Under the pieces are notes generated by a model. It was not told the origin of the DNA and searched no databases. It saw only the letters and a list, made by a program, of their open reading frames with translations. A stretch of 64,000 nucleotides of DNA from Acidobacteriota bacterium (GTDB lineage: Bacteria > Acidobacteriota > Terriglobia > Terriglobales > Acidobacteriaceae). Location: assembly GCA_021800255.1 (NCBI GenBank), contig JAJYZC010000005.1:1-64000 (forward strand), read 5' to 3'. Positions within the stretch are counted from its first letter, which is position 1. Each line of letters begins with the position of its first letter. Positions 32,737 through 41,875 of this stretch are shown here, piece after piece. A program made the position numbers and the translations under genes.

Positions 32737-32944
32737 GCGTAAATGCAGAATAAACTACCTGGCGAGGCGTCTGCGGCTTCCGGTAGGGTTGAGCCAGCCT
32801 GGGATGGTACACGGAGCGCAGAGTCTGGCTTCAACCTTATGCCCAGTTAAACCAAGCCGATGCTATACTCAGGTTGCGTTCGTCAGGTTCACGGCGATGC
32901 GCCTGGAACTTAGAGCGGACGGTTACGGTACCGGGAGGAGCACC

Positions 32945-33538
32945 ATCGCATTCGACAAGCGTTCTACCAAGTCCTTTATCCGCGTCAACGAGCGGATTCG
33001 CGCGCGCGAGATTCGCGTCATCGACGAAAACGGCGTGCAGATCGGCATTCTTCCGCCCTACGAGGCGCTGAAGATCGCCCGGGAACGGGCCCTCGACCTG
33101 GTAGAGGTCTCGCCCAACGCGATCCCGCCCGTCTGCCGCATCCAGGATTACGGCCGTTACCTCTACGAAAAGGAAAAGAGCGAACGGGCAGCGCGCAAGC
33201 GGCAAAAGGTGATCACCATCAAGGAAGTCAAGTTCAGTGTCACCGTGGACGAGCACGACTACCAGACCAAGAAGAACCAGGCCGTGCGCTTTCTGGCCGA
33301 GGGAGACAAGGTGAAGGCCAGCCTGCGCTTTCGCGGCCGCCAGATGGCCCACCGCGAGCTGGGCTATAAAATCATCAACCGGCTCATCCAAGACGTAAGC
33401 GATGCCGGGGTGGTGGAGTTTATGCCGCGCATGGAAGGCACCACTCTGCACGCCATCCTGGCCCCTGCAAAAAAGGAAGGCGGCAAGCCCAAAGCGCCTG
33501 CCGCGCCGCAGGCTGCGGCGCCACCGCCCTCGGAGTAG
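32945..33538 (+). CDS. infC: Translation initiation factor IF-3, ATC start
   Basis: The product has 197 residues. It has the IF3-N domain (FIRVNERIRAREIRVIDENG), the linker ALDLVEVSPNAIPPVCRIQD, then IF3-C (IKEVKFSVTVDEHDYQTKKN and RFRGRQMAHRELGYKIINRL), with a short Pro/Ala tail. I place the start at ATC 32945: GGAGG lies six bases upstream and the protein then begins like other IF-3s. No ATG is near; the one at about 32897 would add an implausible stretch. infC genes of many bacteria use rare ATT/ATC/ATA starts so that IF-3 can repress its own translation. rpmI and rplT do not follow, which is unusual. Confidence 0.92.
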   Translation: MAFDKRSTKSFIRVNERIRAREIRVIDENGVQIGILPPYEALKIARERALDLVEVSPNAIPPVCRIQDYGRYLYEKEKSERAARKRQKVITIKEVKFSVTVDEHDYQTKKNQAVRFLAEGDKVKASLRFRGRQMAHRELGYKIINRLIQDVSDAGVVEFMPRMEGTTLHAILAPAKKEGGKPKAPAAPQAAAPPPSE

Positions 33539-33655
33539 CGCGCCACCTGTTCTTCCCGCATGGCTGGTCCGCGCCTCCGCGGTGATGCTGCGGTCCTTGT
33601 ACCCGGCCCCGCCGGACTTGTGCAGGGCAGGAGCTTTCGTCAGGACAAGCGCATC

Positions 33656-34297
33656 TCAATCTTCCGCTTGCGTAGCGGCCCCATCCACAAGCGGCATATA
33701 CTTTCGCACGGTCTCGTCCCAGCGCTCAATCCGCCCCGTCAAAATATCGTAGTACCAGCCGTGTACGGCCAACCGTCTCTCCGCCATGGCCCGCCGCACC
33801 GCGGCCTGCGCGAGCAGGCTGCTCAGTTGCGCCACCACGTTGCCTCGAATCAACGCCGCCAGCTCTGCACCTTTGCCGTCGGCAGGGTTCAACGGCTGCC
33901 GGTGATCGAACGCCGCCTTTACATGCTCCAGCCAGCGCTGCGCTTGGGGAAGATTTTCCAACTTTTTGCGGTCGAGCGCCGCCTTGATCGCTCCGCAGTC
34001 CGAGTGGCCGCATACAATCACGTGCCTTACCCGCAGCACCTCTACGGCGTATTCGATCGTCGCCGTCACTCCGTCCGCGTCCTGGCTCGCCGCCGGCACG
34101 ATGTTCCCGATGCTGCGCGCAATAAATAGGTCGCCCGGCTCCGTTCCCAGGATCAGATCCGGCAGGACGCGCGAATCGGCGCAGGTGATGAATAAGTACG
34201 CCGGAGACTGGCTCTCCGCCAAGAGGCGAAATCGGCTCTTCTTCGCTGGAAACACCTCGGCCAGAAACCGCTTATAGCCTTCAATCAACCGATCCAT
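33656..34297 (-). CDS. Beta-class carbonic anhydrase
   Basis: The product has 213 residues. It shows the zinc ligands and dyad of beta-carbonic anhydrases: FITCADSRVLPDLI (Cys, Asp-Arg pair) and IVCGHSDCGAIKAAL (His and Cys), with ARSIGNIVP between them. The enzyme interconverts CO2 and bicarbonate and is expected in the cytoplasm, since no signal is present. GAGAGG lies five bases before the ATG. It converges with infC and is followed upstream by dapA on the same strand, with a spacer holding two copies of TGTCGCGGTTATGC. Confidence 0.94.
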   Translation of the reverse strand: MDRLIEGYKRFLAEVFPAKKSRFRLLAESQSPAYLFITCADSRVLPDLILGTEPGDLFIARSIGNIVPAASQDADGVTATIEYAVEVLRVRHVIVCGHSDCGAIKAALDRKKLENLPQAQRWLEHVKAAFDHRQPLNPADGKGAELAALIRGNVVAQLSSLLAQAAVRRAMAERRLAVHGWYYDILTGRIERWDETVRKYMPLVDGAATQAED

Positions 34298-34403
34298 TCA
34301 GACCTCTCGCGTTTTCGCCGCGCATCGGAAATTCAGGATGCACGATTACTTGTGTCGCGGTTATGCGTCTACCTTTGTCGCGGTTATGCTCCCGGCCTTG
34401 TGC

Positions 34404-35342
34404 TCAACCCACCTTCGCGCCGGCTGCTTCCAGAACGGGCGCGTGCTGGAGCAGCCCTAGCTCGCCGGCCAGCCGTTCTAACCGGGCGCGCGTAGCCGGC
34501 GCTGGAGGAACCAGCGGCAGGCGCAGCGTATCCGTGCAGCGGCCCATCAGGTTCAGCACCGTTTTCACCGGTCCAGGATTGGACTCCCAGAAGTTGGCAT
34601 CGAAGAGCCGCGCAAAGCGCCGTTCCAGCTCGCGCGCCTCATCCCAACGATTCTCAAGGGCGGCGCGCACCATGCGCGTCACTTCGGCGGGCGCTTCGTT
34701 TGAGGCTACACTGATCAGCCCCTGCGCCCCTACGGCGATGGCCGCCAGCGCCAAGCCATCGTCGCCGGAGAAGATCTTGAACTCCCGCGGCAGGATATGC
34801 GCCAGCTCGGCAAACTGGCTCACCTTGCCGCTGGCCTCCTTAATGGCCTGGATATTCTCAGCCGCTTGGACCAGCCGCGCTACTGTCTCCGGCTCCAGGT
34901 TCGCCGCCGTCCGTCCAGGCACGTTGTAAACGCATACGGGCAGCGGATCGACCGCGCGCGCCAGCGCCAGGAAATGCTGGTACTGGCCCTCCTGCGTCGG
35001 CTTGTTGTAATACGGATTAGCCGACAGCACTGCGTCTACGCCGGAGATGCGCTTCAGTTGCGCGGCCTGGCGCACCAGCACACGGGTGGAATTGTGCGTG
35101 CAGCCGGCCCAGACCGGGACCCGTCCCGCAGCCGTCTCCACCACGATCCGCACCGCGCGCAGCCACTCTTCTTCATCCAGGGTCGCAGCCTCGCCGGTCG
35201 ATCCACAGGCCACCAGAAAATCAATCCCCGACTCGATCTGCCAGTCCGCCAGCGCCCGCAGCGCCAACTCGTCGATCGACCCATCCGCCCGGAAGGGCGT
35301 CACAATCGCAGTACCGCAACCCGTAGTTTTCATAACGGCCAT
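34404..35342 (-). CDS. dapA: 4-hydroxy-tetrahydrodipicolinate synthase
   Basis: The product has 312 residues and a (beta/alpha)8 fold. GTAIVTPFRADGSID opens the barrel and ACGSTGEAATL is the pyruvate-binding GxTGE motif. SANPYYNKPTQEG and YNVPGRT carry the active-site Tyr residues, and AIKEASG carries the Schiff-base Lys. It condenses pyruvate and aspartate semialdehyde in the first committed step of lysine and diaminopimelate synthesis. A second ATG three codons in is possible. Other N-acetylneuraminate-lyase-family activities cannot be fully excluded, but the motif set is that of DapA. The gene diverges from the rplM promoter. Confidence 0.92.
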   Translation of the reverse strand: MAVMKTTGCGTAIVTPFRADGSIDELALRALADWQIESGIDFLVACGSTGEAATLDEEEWLRAVRIVVETAAGRVPVWAGCTHNSTRVLVRQAAQLKRISGVDAVLSANPYYNKPTQEGQYQHFLALARAVDPLPVCVYNVPGRTAANLEPETVARLVQAAENIQAIKEASGKVSQFAELAHILPREFKIFSGDDGLALAAIAVGAQGLISVASNEAPAEVTRMVRAALENRWDEARELERRFARLFDANFWESNPGPVKTVLNLMGRCTDTLRLPLVPPAPATRARLERLAGELGLLQHAPVLEAAGAKVG

Positions 35343-35408
35343 TGTATATCCAAAAGAATCCGGAGGACGGAACGCGGCGATCTTCCGCCGGTCTTCCTCA
35401 GCTTTACG

Positions 35409-35437
35409 TTGACTTTAGACACAAATTCCGATAAGCT
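35409..35437 (+). promoter_or_regulatory. Sigma70 promoter of the rplM-rpsI cluster
   Basis: TTGACT, a 17-base spacer and TAAGCT, followed by AAAT, form a promoter reading towards rplM. It lies about 70 bases upstream of the divergent dapA start. Confidence 0.5.
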
Positions 35438-35761
35438 AAATACCTGGTGCGGAGTTGCAGGGGTTTGTGCGCTCAGCGGCGCCCGCTAGGTGAACGCACC
35501 CGGCAGGAGACGCCGGAACAGACCACCGGCTGCTGAATTGCAACGTCTGTCTAGTGGAGCCAGAAGCTTTCTAGAGTGCAATTCCCGCCATTCTCACCCG
35601 AACAGGCGTGTTTGGCAGTGGGTAGAAGTTGGCCCTTTTGCGGATTTTGCGTGGGTCAATGTGCGTTACGCCAGAGATGAAGGCTGCGAGGTTGCGCAGC
35701 TAGCGGTTTTGGGCGCATCTACAACAGGTTTCTTGCGCAGGTTTTTTAGAGGGCAGAAGCG
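35438..35761 (+). other. Long leader upstream of rplM
   Basis: If the promoter at 35409-35437 is used, the rplM mRNA has a leader of about 320 bases. No ORF in it is convincing. It contains several GC-rich potential stems but no motif I recognise as a known ribosomal-protein leader, so autoregulation here is only a possibility. Confidence 0.35.
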
Positions 35762-36184
35762 ATGTCGACCTTTGTTCCAAGCGGCAAGGAGATTGTCCGC
35801 AAATGGTATGTGATGGATGCCCAGGGGCAGACCCTGGGCCGACTGGCCACCAAAGCAGCCAGCGTGCTGAGCGGTAAGATGAATCCCCTGTTCATCCCCT
35901 ATCTGGATATGGGCGACCATGTCATCGTCATCAACGCCGAAAAGGTGCGCCTGACGGGCCTGAAAAACCAGAAGAAGGTCTATCGCCGTTACACTGGCTA
36001 TCCAGGCGGCCTACGCGAAGAGTCGTTCACGCGCTTGCTCAACCGCAAGCCCGAAAAGGTTCTCGAAGAAGCCATCAAGGGCATGTTGCCCAAGACCAAA
36101 TTAGGCCGGCAGATGGCCACCAAGCTGAAGGTCTATCGCGGCTCGAAGCACCCCCACCAGGCGCAGCAGCCGGTGGAACTGTAA
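35762..36184 (+). CDS. rplM: 50S ribosomal protein L13
   Basis: The 140-residue product shows the full L13 pattern: [56 protein letters not shown] and [21 protein letters not shown]13 is an early 50S assembly protein. It is the first gene of rplM-rpsI, as in most bacteria, here followed without a strong terminator by rpsB and tsf. The spacer to rpsI holds an inverted repeat pair. Confidence 0.97.
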   Translation: MSTFVPSGKEIVRKWYVMDAQGQTLGRLATKAASVLSGKMNPLFIPYLDMGDHVIVINAEKVRLTGLKNQKKVYRRYTGYPGGLREESFTRLLNRKPEKVLEEAIKGMLPKTKLGRQMATKLKVYRGSKHPHQAQQPVEL

Positions 36185-36194
36185 AAGCAGCTAT

Positions 36195-36300
36195 TAGCTC
36201 TCAGCTTTCAGCTTATTTTGCGCGAGGGCGAACAGCCGTGAGAGAGCGGAAATGTTCGATTTGAGCACCAAGAAGCTGAAAGCTGACGGCTGAAAGCTAG
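36195..36300. repeat. AGCTGAAAGCT inverted repeat in the rplM-rpsI spacer
   Basis: TAGCTCTCAGCTTTCAGCTT at the left is matched in inverse by AAGCTGAAAGCTGACGGCTG then AAAGCTAG at the right, with about 58 bases between. The right arm runs into the AGGAGAGAG that serves as the rpsI ribosome binding site. A shorter GAAGCTGAAAGCTGG occurs again near 36800 before rpsB. Confidence 0.75.
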
Positions 36301-36308
36301 GAGAGAGA

Positions 36309-36704
36309 ATGGCGGATCTGGTTCAGTATTACGGCACGGGGCGGCGCAAGTCGGCAATCGCCCGCGTTTTTCTGCGCCCCGGCGGCGGCGAATGGAAGAT
36401 CAACGGCAAGGCGTTCGACGCCTACTTTGTCACCGAGCAGCAGCGCGTGTCGGCTAAACGGACGCTGGCGGTTGCGGAGATGGCATCGAACTTCGATGTT
36501 ATCACCACGGTCAGCGGCGGCGGCGTGACTGCGCAGGCCGACGCCGTGAAGATGGGCGTGGCCCGCGCCTTGCTCAAGTTCAATCCGGAACTGCGAAAGG
36601 CGCTCAAGGCCGAAGGTCTGCTTACCCGCGATGCGCGCGTCAAGGAACGCAAAAAGTACGGCCAGAAGGGCGCCCGCAAGCGGTTCCAGTTCAGCAAGCG
36701 ATAA
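36309..36704 (+). CDS. rpsI: 30S ribosomal protein S9
   Basis: The 131-residue product carries the S9 motifs [40 protein letters not shown] and the C-terminal [17 protein letters not shown]. The basic tail of S9 reaches the P-site tRNA in the ribosome. The Shine-Dalgarno AGGAGAG lies at the end of the upstream repeat. It is part of the rplM-rpsI-rpsB-tsf run. Confidence 0.97.
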   Translation: MADLVQYYGTGRRKSAIARVFLRPGGGEWKINGKAFDAYFVTEQQRVSAKRTLAVAEMASNFDVITTVSGGGVTAQADAVKMGVARALLKFNPELRKALKAEGLLTRDARVKERKKYGQKGARKRFQFSKR

Positions 36705-36894
36705 TGCGCTCGCTAACTGTCAACTTTCGTTTTTCAGCCGTCCGATCTTCCGGCCTTGCGGCCGCCCGGCGATTCACGAAGCAGACGGTCAGGCAAGGAC
36801 GAAGCTGAAAGCTGGTTTTTCAAATCTCCCGCGCAAGCGGTTCAATCCGGGCCAGGCGAAGGCCAGCCCGGATGCAATTCAACAAGGAGGAATC

Positions 36895-37773
36895 TTGGCC
36901 ACCATCACCATGAAGGAGCTGCTCGAAGCGGGTGTGCACTTCGGGCATCAGACCAAGCGCTGGAACCCCAGGATGAAGGAATACATCTTCGGCGAGCGCA
37001 ATGGAATCTACATCATCGACCTGCAAAAGACGCTCAAGCTCTTCAAGGATGCGTCCAAGTTTGTTACCGATCTGTGCGCCCAGGGCAAGACCATTCTTTT
37101 TGTTGGCACCAAGCGTCAGGCTCAGGACGCGGTTGCCGAAGAGGCCACGCGCGCGGGCATGCCCTATGTGAACCAGCGTTGGCTGGGCGGGCTGCTGACC
37201 AACTGGGTGACGGTGCAGAAGTCGGTGAAGCGCCTTCAGGAGATCGACGAGATGGCCACGGATGGCCGTTACGATCTGCTCACCAAGAAGGAAGTCATCC
37301 GGCTGGAGCGGGAGCGCAAGCATCTGCAAGCCAATTTGGCCGGCATCAAGAACATGAAGCGGCTTCCCGACGCGCTCTTCGTGGTGGACTCGAACAATGA
37401 GGTGATTGCCGTCAAGGAAGCTCGCAAGCTGGGTATTCCCGTAGTCGCCGTGGTGGACACCAACTGCGATCCCACCGTGGTCGATTACGTGATTCCGGGC
37501 AACGACGACGCGCTGCGCGCTATCCGCCTCTTTACTTCCAAGATCGCCGACTCGGCCGCCGAAGGCGTGAACCTGGCCGGTGACAAGGCTTTTGCTGAAG
37601 AGCAGCCGGCGCCGGAAGCAGCCGCGACGGTCACCGCAGATGGGGAAACGGCTATCAGCGACGACGAGGGATTCGAGCAGGCCATGGGTAGCGGCGTTCG
37701 CAAGGCGCCCACCACCGTCGCAACCTTGGACGAGGCCCTGGACGAGGCCGATGTGGCCAACGGCGGCCTTTAG
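36895..37773 (+). CDS. rpsB: 30S ribosomal protein S2, TTG start
   Basis: The product has 292 residues. The TTG at 36895, four bases after AAGGAGG, gives the canonical N-terminus [20 protein letters not shown]; the long track ORF upstream is not coding. Further S2 motifs are [32 protein letters not shown] and [22 protein letters not shown]-terminal extension of about 65 residues, acidic and Ala-rich ([20 protein letters not shown]), goes beyond the bacterial core and is probably flexible. S2 binds late in 30S assembly. It is followed by tsf after 120 bases, the common rpsB-tsf order. Confidence 0.96.
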   Translation: MATITMKELLEAGVHFGHQTKRWNPRMKEYIFGERNGIYIIDLQKTLKLFKDASKFVTDLCAQGKTILFVGTKRQAQDAVAEEATRAGMPYVNQRWLGGLLTNWVTVQKSVKRLQEIDEMATDGRYDLLTKKEVIRLERERKHLQANLAGIKNMKRLPDALFVVDSNNEVIAVKEARKLGIPVVAVVDTNCDPTVVDYVIPGNDDALRAIRLFTSKIADSAAEGVNLAGDKAFAEEQPAPEAAATVTADGETAISDDEGFEQAMGSGVRKAPTTVATLDEALDEADVANGGL

Positions 37774-37893
37774 TTTTTCTTGCCCGTCAAGGGGCGAGTA
37801 AGGCAATCAGCGTGGCCGCCGGCGCGCCGTGCCACGCTCTTCTTATGCCGGGAACATTCCGGCCCGAACCATGCGAAGACTGCGGGAAGAGAG

Positions 37894-38547
37894 ATGACAA
37901 CAGTGAGTGAAAAGATCGATGCCCGGCTGGTAAAGGAGTTGCGCGAGAAATCGGGCGCACCCATGGGTGAATGTTTGAAGGCGTTGCAGGAGGCCAAGGC
38001 GGACATCGAGGAAGCCTTCGTGGTGCTGCGTAAGCGCGGCGTTGCCTCGGCGCAGAAAAAAGCTGCACGCGCCACCAATGAAGGCGCGGTGGGCACCTAC
38101 ATTCACGCCGGCGGCAAGATCGGCGTCCTCGTCGAGTTGAACTGCGAGAGCGACTTTGTAGCCCGCACCGCCGACTTCCAGGAGCTGCTCAAGGACATCG
38201 CCATGCACATCGCGGCCAGCGATCCCCGCTACGTAAAGCCCGAGGACGTAACCGCTCAGGATCTGGAGCGCGAGAAGGACATCTATCGCGCCCAGGCTGC
38301 GACCACGGGCAAGCCTGCGCCGGTCATCGAAAAAATTGTGGACGGCAAAATGGCCAAGTTTTACGAGGAAGTCTGCCTGCTGGAACAGCCCTTCATCAAG
38401 GATCAGGCCATCAGCATCAAGGAACTGATCGCGCAGAAGGTCGCCAAGCTGGGCGAGAACATCACCGTGCGGCGTTTTGCCCGCTTCAAGGTGGGCGCCG
38501 CCGAATGGACTGTGGCGCAAACCAAGGCCGTCGAAACCGCCGAATAA
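37894..38547 (+). CDS. tsf: Translation elongation factor Ts
   Basis: The product has 217 residues from the ATG at 37894, which follows GGGAAGAGAG. The N-terminal UBA-like domain (LVKELREKSGAPMGECLKAL), the TDFVAR-type motif ELNCESDFVARTADFQELLK and the C-terminal LLEQPFIKD segment are all EF-Ts. It is the nucleotide-exchange factor for EF-Tu. A single coiled-coil-free, shortened C-terminal half is present, as in many non-proteobacterial EF-Ts proteins. It ends the ribosomal run at a strong terminator. The usual following genes pyrH and frr are absent. Confidence 0.95.
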   Translation: MTTVSEKIDARLVKELREKSGAPMGECLKALQEAKADIEEAFVVLRKRGVASAQKKAARATNEGAVGTYIHAGGKIGVLVELNCESDFVARTADFQELLKDIAMHIAASDPRYVKPEDVTAQDLEREKDIYRAQAATTGKPAPVIEKIVDGKMAKFYEEVCLLEQPFIKDQAISIKELIAQKVAKLGENITVRRFARFKVGAAEWTVAQTKAVETAE

Positions 38548-38566
38548 CTACATCTCAAAAGACTGC

Positions 38567-38598
38567 GGGCAGGCCGCATCGCGGCCTGCCCTCTTTAT
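38567..38598 (+). terminator. Rho-independent terminator after tsf
   Basis: GGGCAGGCCGC and GCGGCCTGCCC form an 11-bp perfect stem with a three-base loop, followed by TCTTTATT. It lies 20 bases after the tsf stop. Confidence 0.85.
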
Positions 38599-38688
38599 TG
38601 CGCCTCGCTTAATGTCCGCGCTTTACGGCCCGTAGCCGCAAAGAAAGGTATAGAACCCGCTGCGGGCATCCTTCACTCCGCCGCGCCC

Positions 38689-39594
38689 CTAATCGAACAC
38701 CACCGTCTTGTTGCCGTAGCAGAGGATGCGGCGGTCCAAATGCCAGCGCACGGCGCGCGAGAGCACCAAGCGTTCCAAGTCGCGGCCGCGCGCTATCAGA
38801 TCCTCCACCTGGTCGCGATGGGAGATGCGGGCTACGTCCTGTTCGATGATCGGGCCGTCATCCAATATTTCCGTCACGTAGTGGCTGGTGGCGCCAATCA
38901 GTTTGACGCCGCGCGCGTGGGCCGCGTGATAGGGGCGCGCGCCGGTAAACGCGGGTAAAAACGAGTGGTGTACGTTGATGATGGCCGCCGGATAACGCGC
39001 CACAAACCCGGGCGAGAGAATTTGCATGTAGCGCGCCAGCACCACCAGCTCGATCCCCTCCCGCGCCAGCAGATCGAGCTGCCGCGCCTCGGCCTCGGCG
39101 CGCGTGGCCGCCGTCACCGGCGTGTGCTCGAAGCGAACGCCGTAGAAGCCGGCCAGGTTTTCCACTTCGCGGTGGTTCGACACGATGAGCGGAATCTCGC
39201 AGTGCAGTTCGCCGCTGCGCCAGCGGTGCAGCAGATCGGCCATGCAGTGCAGGTACTGCGAGCAGAAAAGAGCCACACGCGGCCGCCGCGCGCTCGTGGT
39301 CAGCTTCCATCTCATATTCAGCTCGGCGGCAAGCGGCGCAAACGCAGCCTGAAAGCGTTCCAGATCGAAGGGCTCCGCGCCGGCCGAGCCGGCGGCGCCC
39401 TGCGCGGCGATTCCACCGCTTCGGTGACCGTTTAGCGCCCACTCCACACGCATGAAAAACAGTCCCATCTCGTGGTCTTGATGCTGATCGGCGTGCAGGA
39501 TGTTGGCGCCGTGCTCGTAGAGCAGCCCGGCTACACGCGCCACCAGCCCTTTGCGATCAGGGCAGTCGATGAGAAGCACTGCTGAATCGTTCAT
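38689..39594 (-). CDS. purU: Formyltetrahydrofolate deformylase
   Basis: The product has 301 residues. The ATG at 39594, five bases after GAGG, is preferred over the GTG two codons upstream. An N-terminal ACT domain (VLLIDCPDRKGLVARVAGLL) is followed by a formyltransferase-like domain. That domain has VSNHREVENLAGFYGVRFEH, LARYMQILSPGFVARYPAAI, NVHHSFLPAFTGARPYH and TSHYVTEILDDGPIIEQD, which hold the Asn-His-Asp active-site residues. PurU splits 10-formyl-THF to formate and THF, balancing one-carbon pools. A Gly/Ala-rich insert (HRSGGIAAQGAAGSAGAEPF) separates the domains. It lies 54 bases downstream of argS on the same strand. Confidence 0.93.
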   Translation of the reverse strand: MNDSAVLLIDCPDRKGLVARVAGLLYEHGANILHADQHQDHEMGLFFMRVEWALNGHRSGGIAAQGAAGSAGAEPFDLERFQAAFAPLAAELNMRWKLTTSARRPRVALFCSQYLHCMADLLHRWRSGELHCEIPLIVSNHREVENLAGFYGVRFEHTPVTAATRAEAEARQLDLLAREGIELVVLARYMQILSPGFVARYPAAIINVHHSFLPAFTGARPYHAAHARGVKLIGATSHYVTEILDDGPIIEQDVARISHRDQVEDLIARGRDLERLVLSRAVRWHLDRRILCYGNKTVVFD

Positions 39595-39647
39595 CCTCAC
39601 CTCAAATTACGGCTTGGTTGCAATCGCCATCAGGCGGAACGCCGCCG

Positions 39648-41702
39648 TTACATCGCCTCCGGCCCCTCGATGCCCAGCCAGTCGAGCGCAATCAGCAGCT
39701 CGCGCAGCACAACCGCCGCGGTCGCTAACAAAAATTTCTTCCGCTCCGGGTCCTCTTCGGTGAGGATGTGATGGCGGTGGTAAAAGTTATTGAACTCCTG
39801 CGCCAACTGGAAGGCGTGTTTCGCCAGAAACGCCGGTTCGGACCCGGCAATACACTGCTCCAGCACCAACGACCGACGCCCGGCTCGCAGCCACAAGGCC
39901 CAAATGTCCTCGTTCTCGCTGCCGGAAAGAAATCGCGCCACGCAGCCTTTGTCCAGCGCAGAGAACTCCGTCAGCACGGCCTCCGCCGCAGCCTCACATT
40001 TGCGTAAGATATTGCGGATGCGCACCACTGCGTACTGAATGTACGGCCCGGTCTCGCCCTCGAAGCTGAGCGCGTCCTTGAAGTCAAAGGCGATCACCGA
40101 ATTGCGCGTGACCTTGAGCATGAAGTAGCGCAGCGCGCCGATAGCGATCTGCGCGGCGATCCGCTGCCGCTCGGCCTCGCCGCGCCCGGCCTGACGCGCA
40201 TCCACCTCGGCGCGCGCGGCGGCAATCAGCTTGTCGATCAGGTCGTCGGCCTTCACGCCGAAACCTTTGCGCCCGCTCACCTCAATGTACGGTTTTTCCT
40301 TGTCCTCATCGGAAATCGCATAACCGAGTTCTTCTGCGCAGCGCGGCGTCAGCGCGACCATTTCATAGGTGAAATGTCTTAGTTGATCTGCCTGAGTCAC
40401 GTACCCCATACCGCGCAGCGCTTCTTTGACGTTAGCTTGTGCGTCGGACTGACGCGCATCGATGACATTGAAGACGTAATCGGCGCCGCTGGCTTTGAAA
40501 TGCACAGGTACGCCGGTGCCATATGGAGTTCCGTTAGCATCTACGCTGCGATTGTCGATAGATCGATAGCATTGCCTACCATCCGGATAGGTGTAAAAGA
40601 CTTCATCTCCAAATTCGCAGCCTTCGAGGAGATGGAATTTCCAGAGGTGATAGGCAATGTCTTTGCCCACGTAGGTTACGGTTCCGTTGGAGCGGACAAT
40701 CACCTTAGCGTCTTCGTCAGCTTCGCCTTCTGCGGTCTCTGCACCTGGTCTTGTCATAACCCAGCAACCTGCATTCTTGCCTTGGGTCTCCTTGTACAGC
40801 ACGCCGGACTCTTTAAGTTTGGCGAAGGCTGCGTCCCAGAACTTGAGGTGAAGGATTTCGCTCTCGCGCGGCAGAAAATCGTACTCGATGCCCAGCCGCA
40901 GCATGGTTTCAAGGTGCCGCTTGAGCACCGCTGTCGAGATCAGATCGGCGATCTCCGCCGTCTCGTTGCCGCCGTGCTCGATGGCGTGCAGCGTGTCGAG
41001 CCGCAGTTGTTTACGCGCGGCTTTTTCTTTGTCGGTTCCCTCGCCGTACCACTGCGAGGTGCGCGCGTACAAATCCCAGCAGTAATAATCGATCGCATCG
41101 GCAGGACGGCCCGAGGCCTCGGCGCGCTTCTCGCAATCGGCCACAAGCTGCCGGACCTCGGCGACGGTTTTCTTTTCTAGGTGCAGAAATCCCACCACCA
41201 CATCGGCCACCTGCACGCCGGTGTTGTCGATGTAATTTTGAACGATGACTGTATCGGGGCTTGAACTTTCCGCTTTGAGCAGTCTGGCCCAAGTATCACC
41301 GAGCACCGCGTTCCGAAGATGCCCGATGTGCGCCGCCTTGTTCGGATTAATAGAGGTGTGTTCCACGTTCGCAAAGATTGCCGGCTTCTGCCTCCTTGCC
41401 GGAAAGGCAGCATCCTTGACAAACGCACCGCGATCCAGCCGCGCGTTGATGTACCCCGCGCCCGCGACCTCAAACCCCGCAAACCCCTCCACCTGACCCA
41501 GCGCCGTCACAATCTCCTGCGCGATCACCTTCGGCGCCTTGCGCAGCGTCCGCGCCAGTTGCAGCGCAATGGGCGTGGCGATCTCGCCCAGGCGCAGATC
41601 GGGCGGCGTCTCCAGCGGCACGCTCTCCACGGTTAGCCCGTACTTCTGCTTCAGCACCGCGCAAATCGCGCCGCCCAGCCTCTTTTGCAGTTCCAGAACC
41701 AC
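39648..41702 (-). CDS. argS: Arginyl-tRNA synthetase
   Basis: The product has 684 residues, a little longer than usual. The GTG start follows GAGG with eight bases between. The N-terminal Add-1 domain comes first, then the class I core with SINPNKAAHIGHLRNAVLGD (the HIGH motif), VADVVVGFLHLEKKTVAEVR and FNVIDARQSDAQANVKEALR. A KMSK-like loop is replaced by a KGFGVKADDLIDKL-type segment. The C-terminal DALR anticodon domain ends the protein (PYIQYAVVRIRNILRK). It charges tRNA-Arg. It is divergent from metG, with a 170-base spacer, and followed by purU. Confidence 0.95.
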   Translation of the reverse strand: MVLELQKRLGGAICAVLKQKYGLTVESVPLETPPDLRLGEIATPIALQLARTLRKAPKVIAQEIVTALGQVEGFAGFEVAGAGYINARLDRGAFVKDAAFPARRQKPAIFANVEHTSINPNKAAHIGHLRNAVLGDTWARLLKAESSSPDTVIVQNYIDNTGVQVADVVVGFLHLEKKTVAEVRQLVADCEKRAEASGRPADAIDYYCWDLYARTSQWYGEGTDKEKAARKQLRLDTLHAIEHGGNETAEIADLISTAVLKRHLETMLRLGIEYDFLPRESEILHLKFWDAAFAKLKESGVLYKETQGKNAGCWVMTRPGAETAEGEADEDAKVIVRSNGTVTYVGKDIAYHLWKFHLLEGCEFGDEVFYTYPDGRQCYRSIDNRSVDANGTPYGTGVPVHFKASGADYVFNVIDARQSDAQANVKEALRGMGYVTQADQLRHFTYEMVALTPRCAEELGYAISDEDKEKPYIEVSGRKGFGVKADDLIDKLIAAARAEVDARQAGRGEAERQRIAAQIAIGALRYFMLKVTRNSVIAFDFKDALSFEGETGPYIQYAVVRIRNILRKCEAAAEAVLTEFSALDKGCVARFLSGSENEDIWALWLRAGRRSLVLEQCIAGSEPAFLAKHAFQLAQEFNNFYHRHHILTEEDPERKKFLLATAAVVLRELLIALDWLGIEGPEAM

Positions 41703-41875
41703 GTCGAATGCCTCAAAAATCCTTGATTTTCAAGGTGATTCTATCACCTTGGGCATGATCGAAGATCGAGTGCGGAGCGGCTGGCCCGGACGGTGAAGGC
41801 GAGTGGGATACCGTAAGATGGAAAGGGATCGACGATTACGCTGCCGGCTTCTTGCGCGAACGGAATGCGCTCACC

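Noticed and set aside
32351-32944. Long 5' extension of the infC ORF in the track
   Set aside because: It runs antisense through pheS and lacks IF-3 homology; the ATC at 32945 has an ideal ribosome binding site.
34351-34389. TGTCGCGGTTATGC in two direct copies between the carbonic anhydrase and dapA genes
   Set aside because: Too short and too few to call a functional element; noted only as a local duplication.
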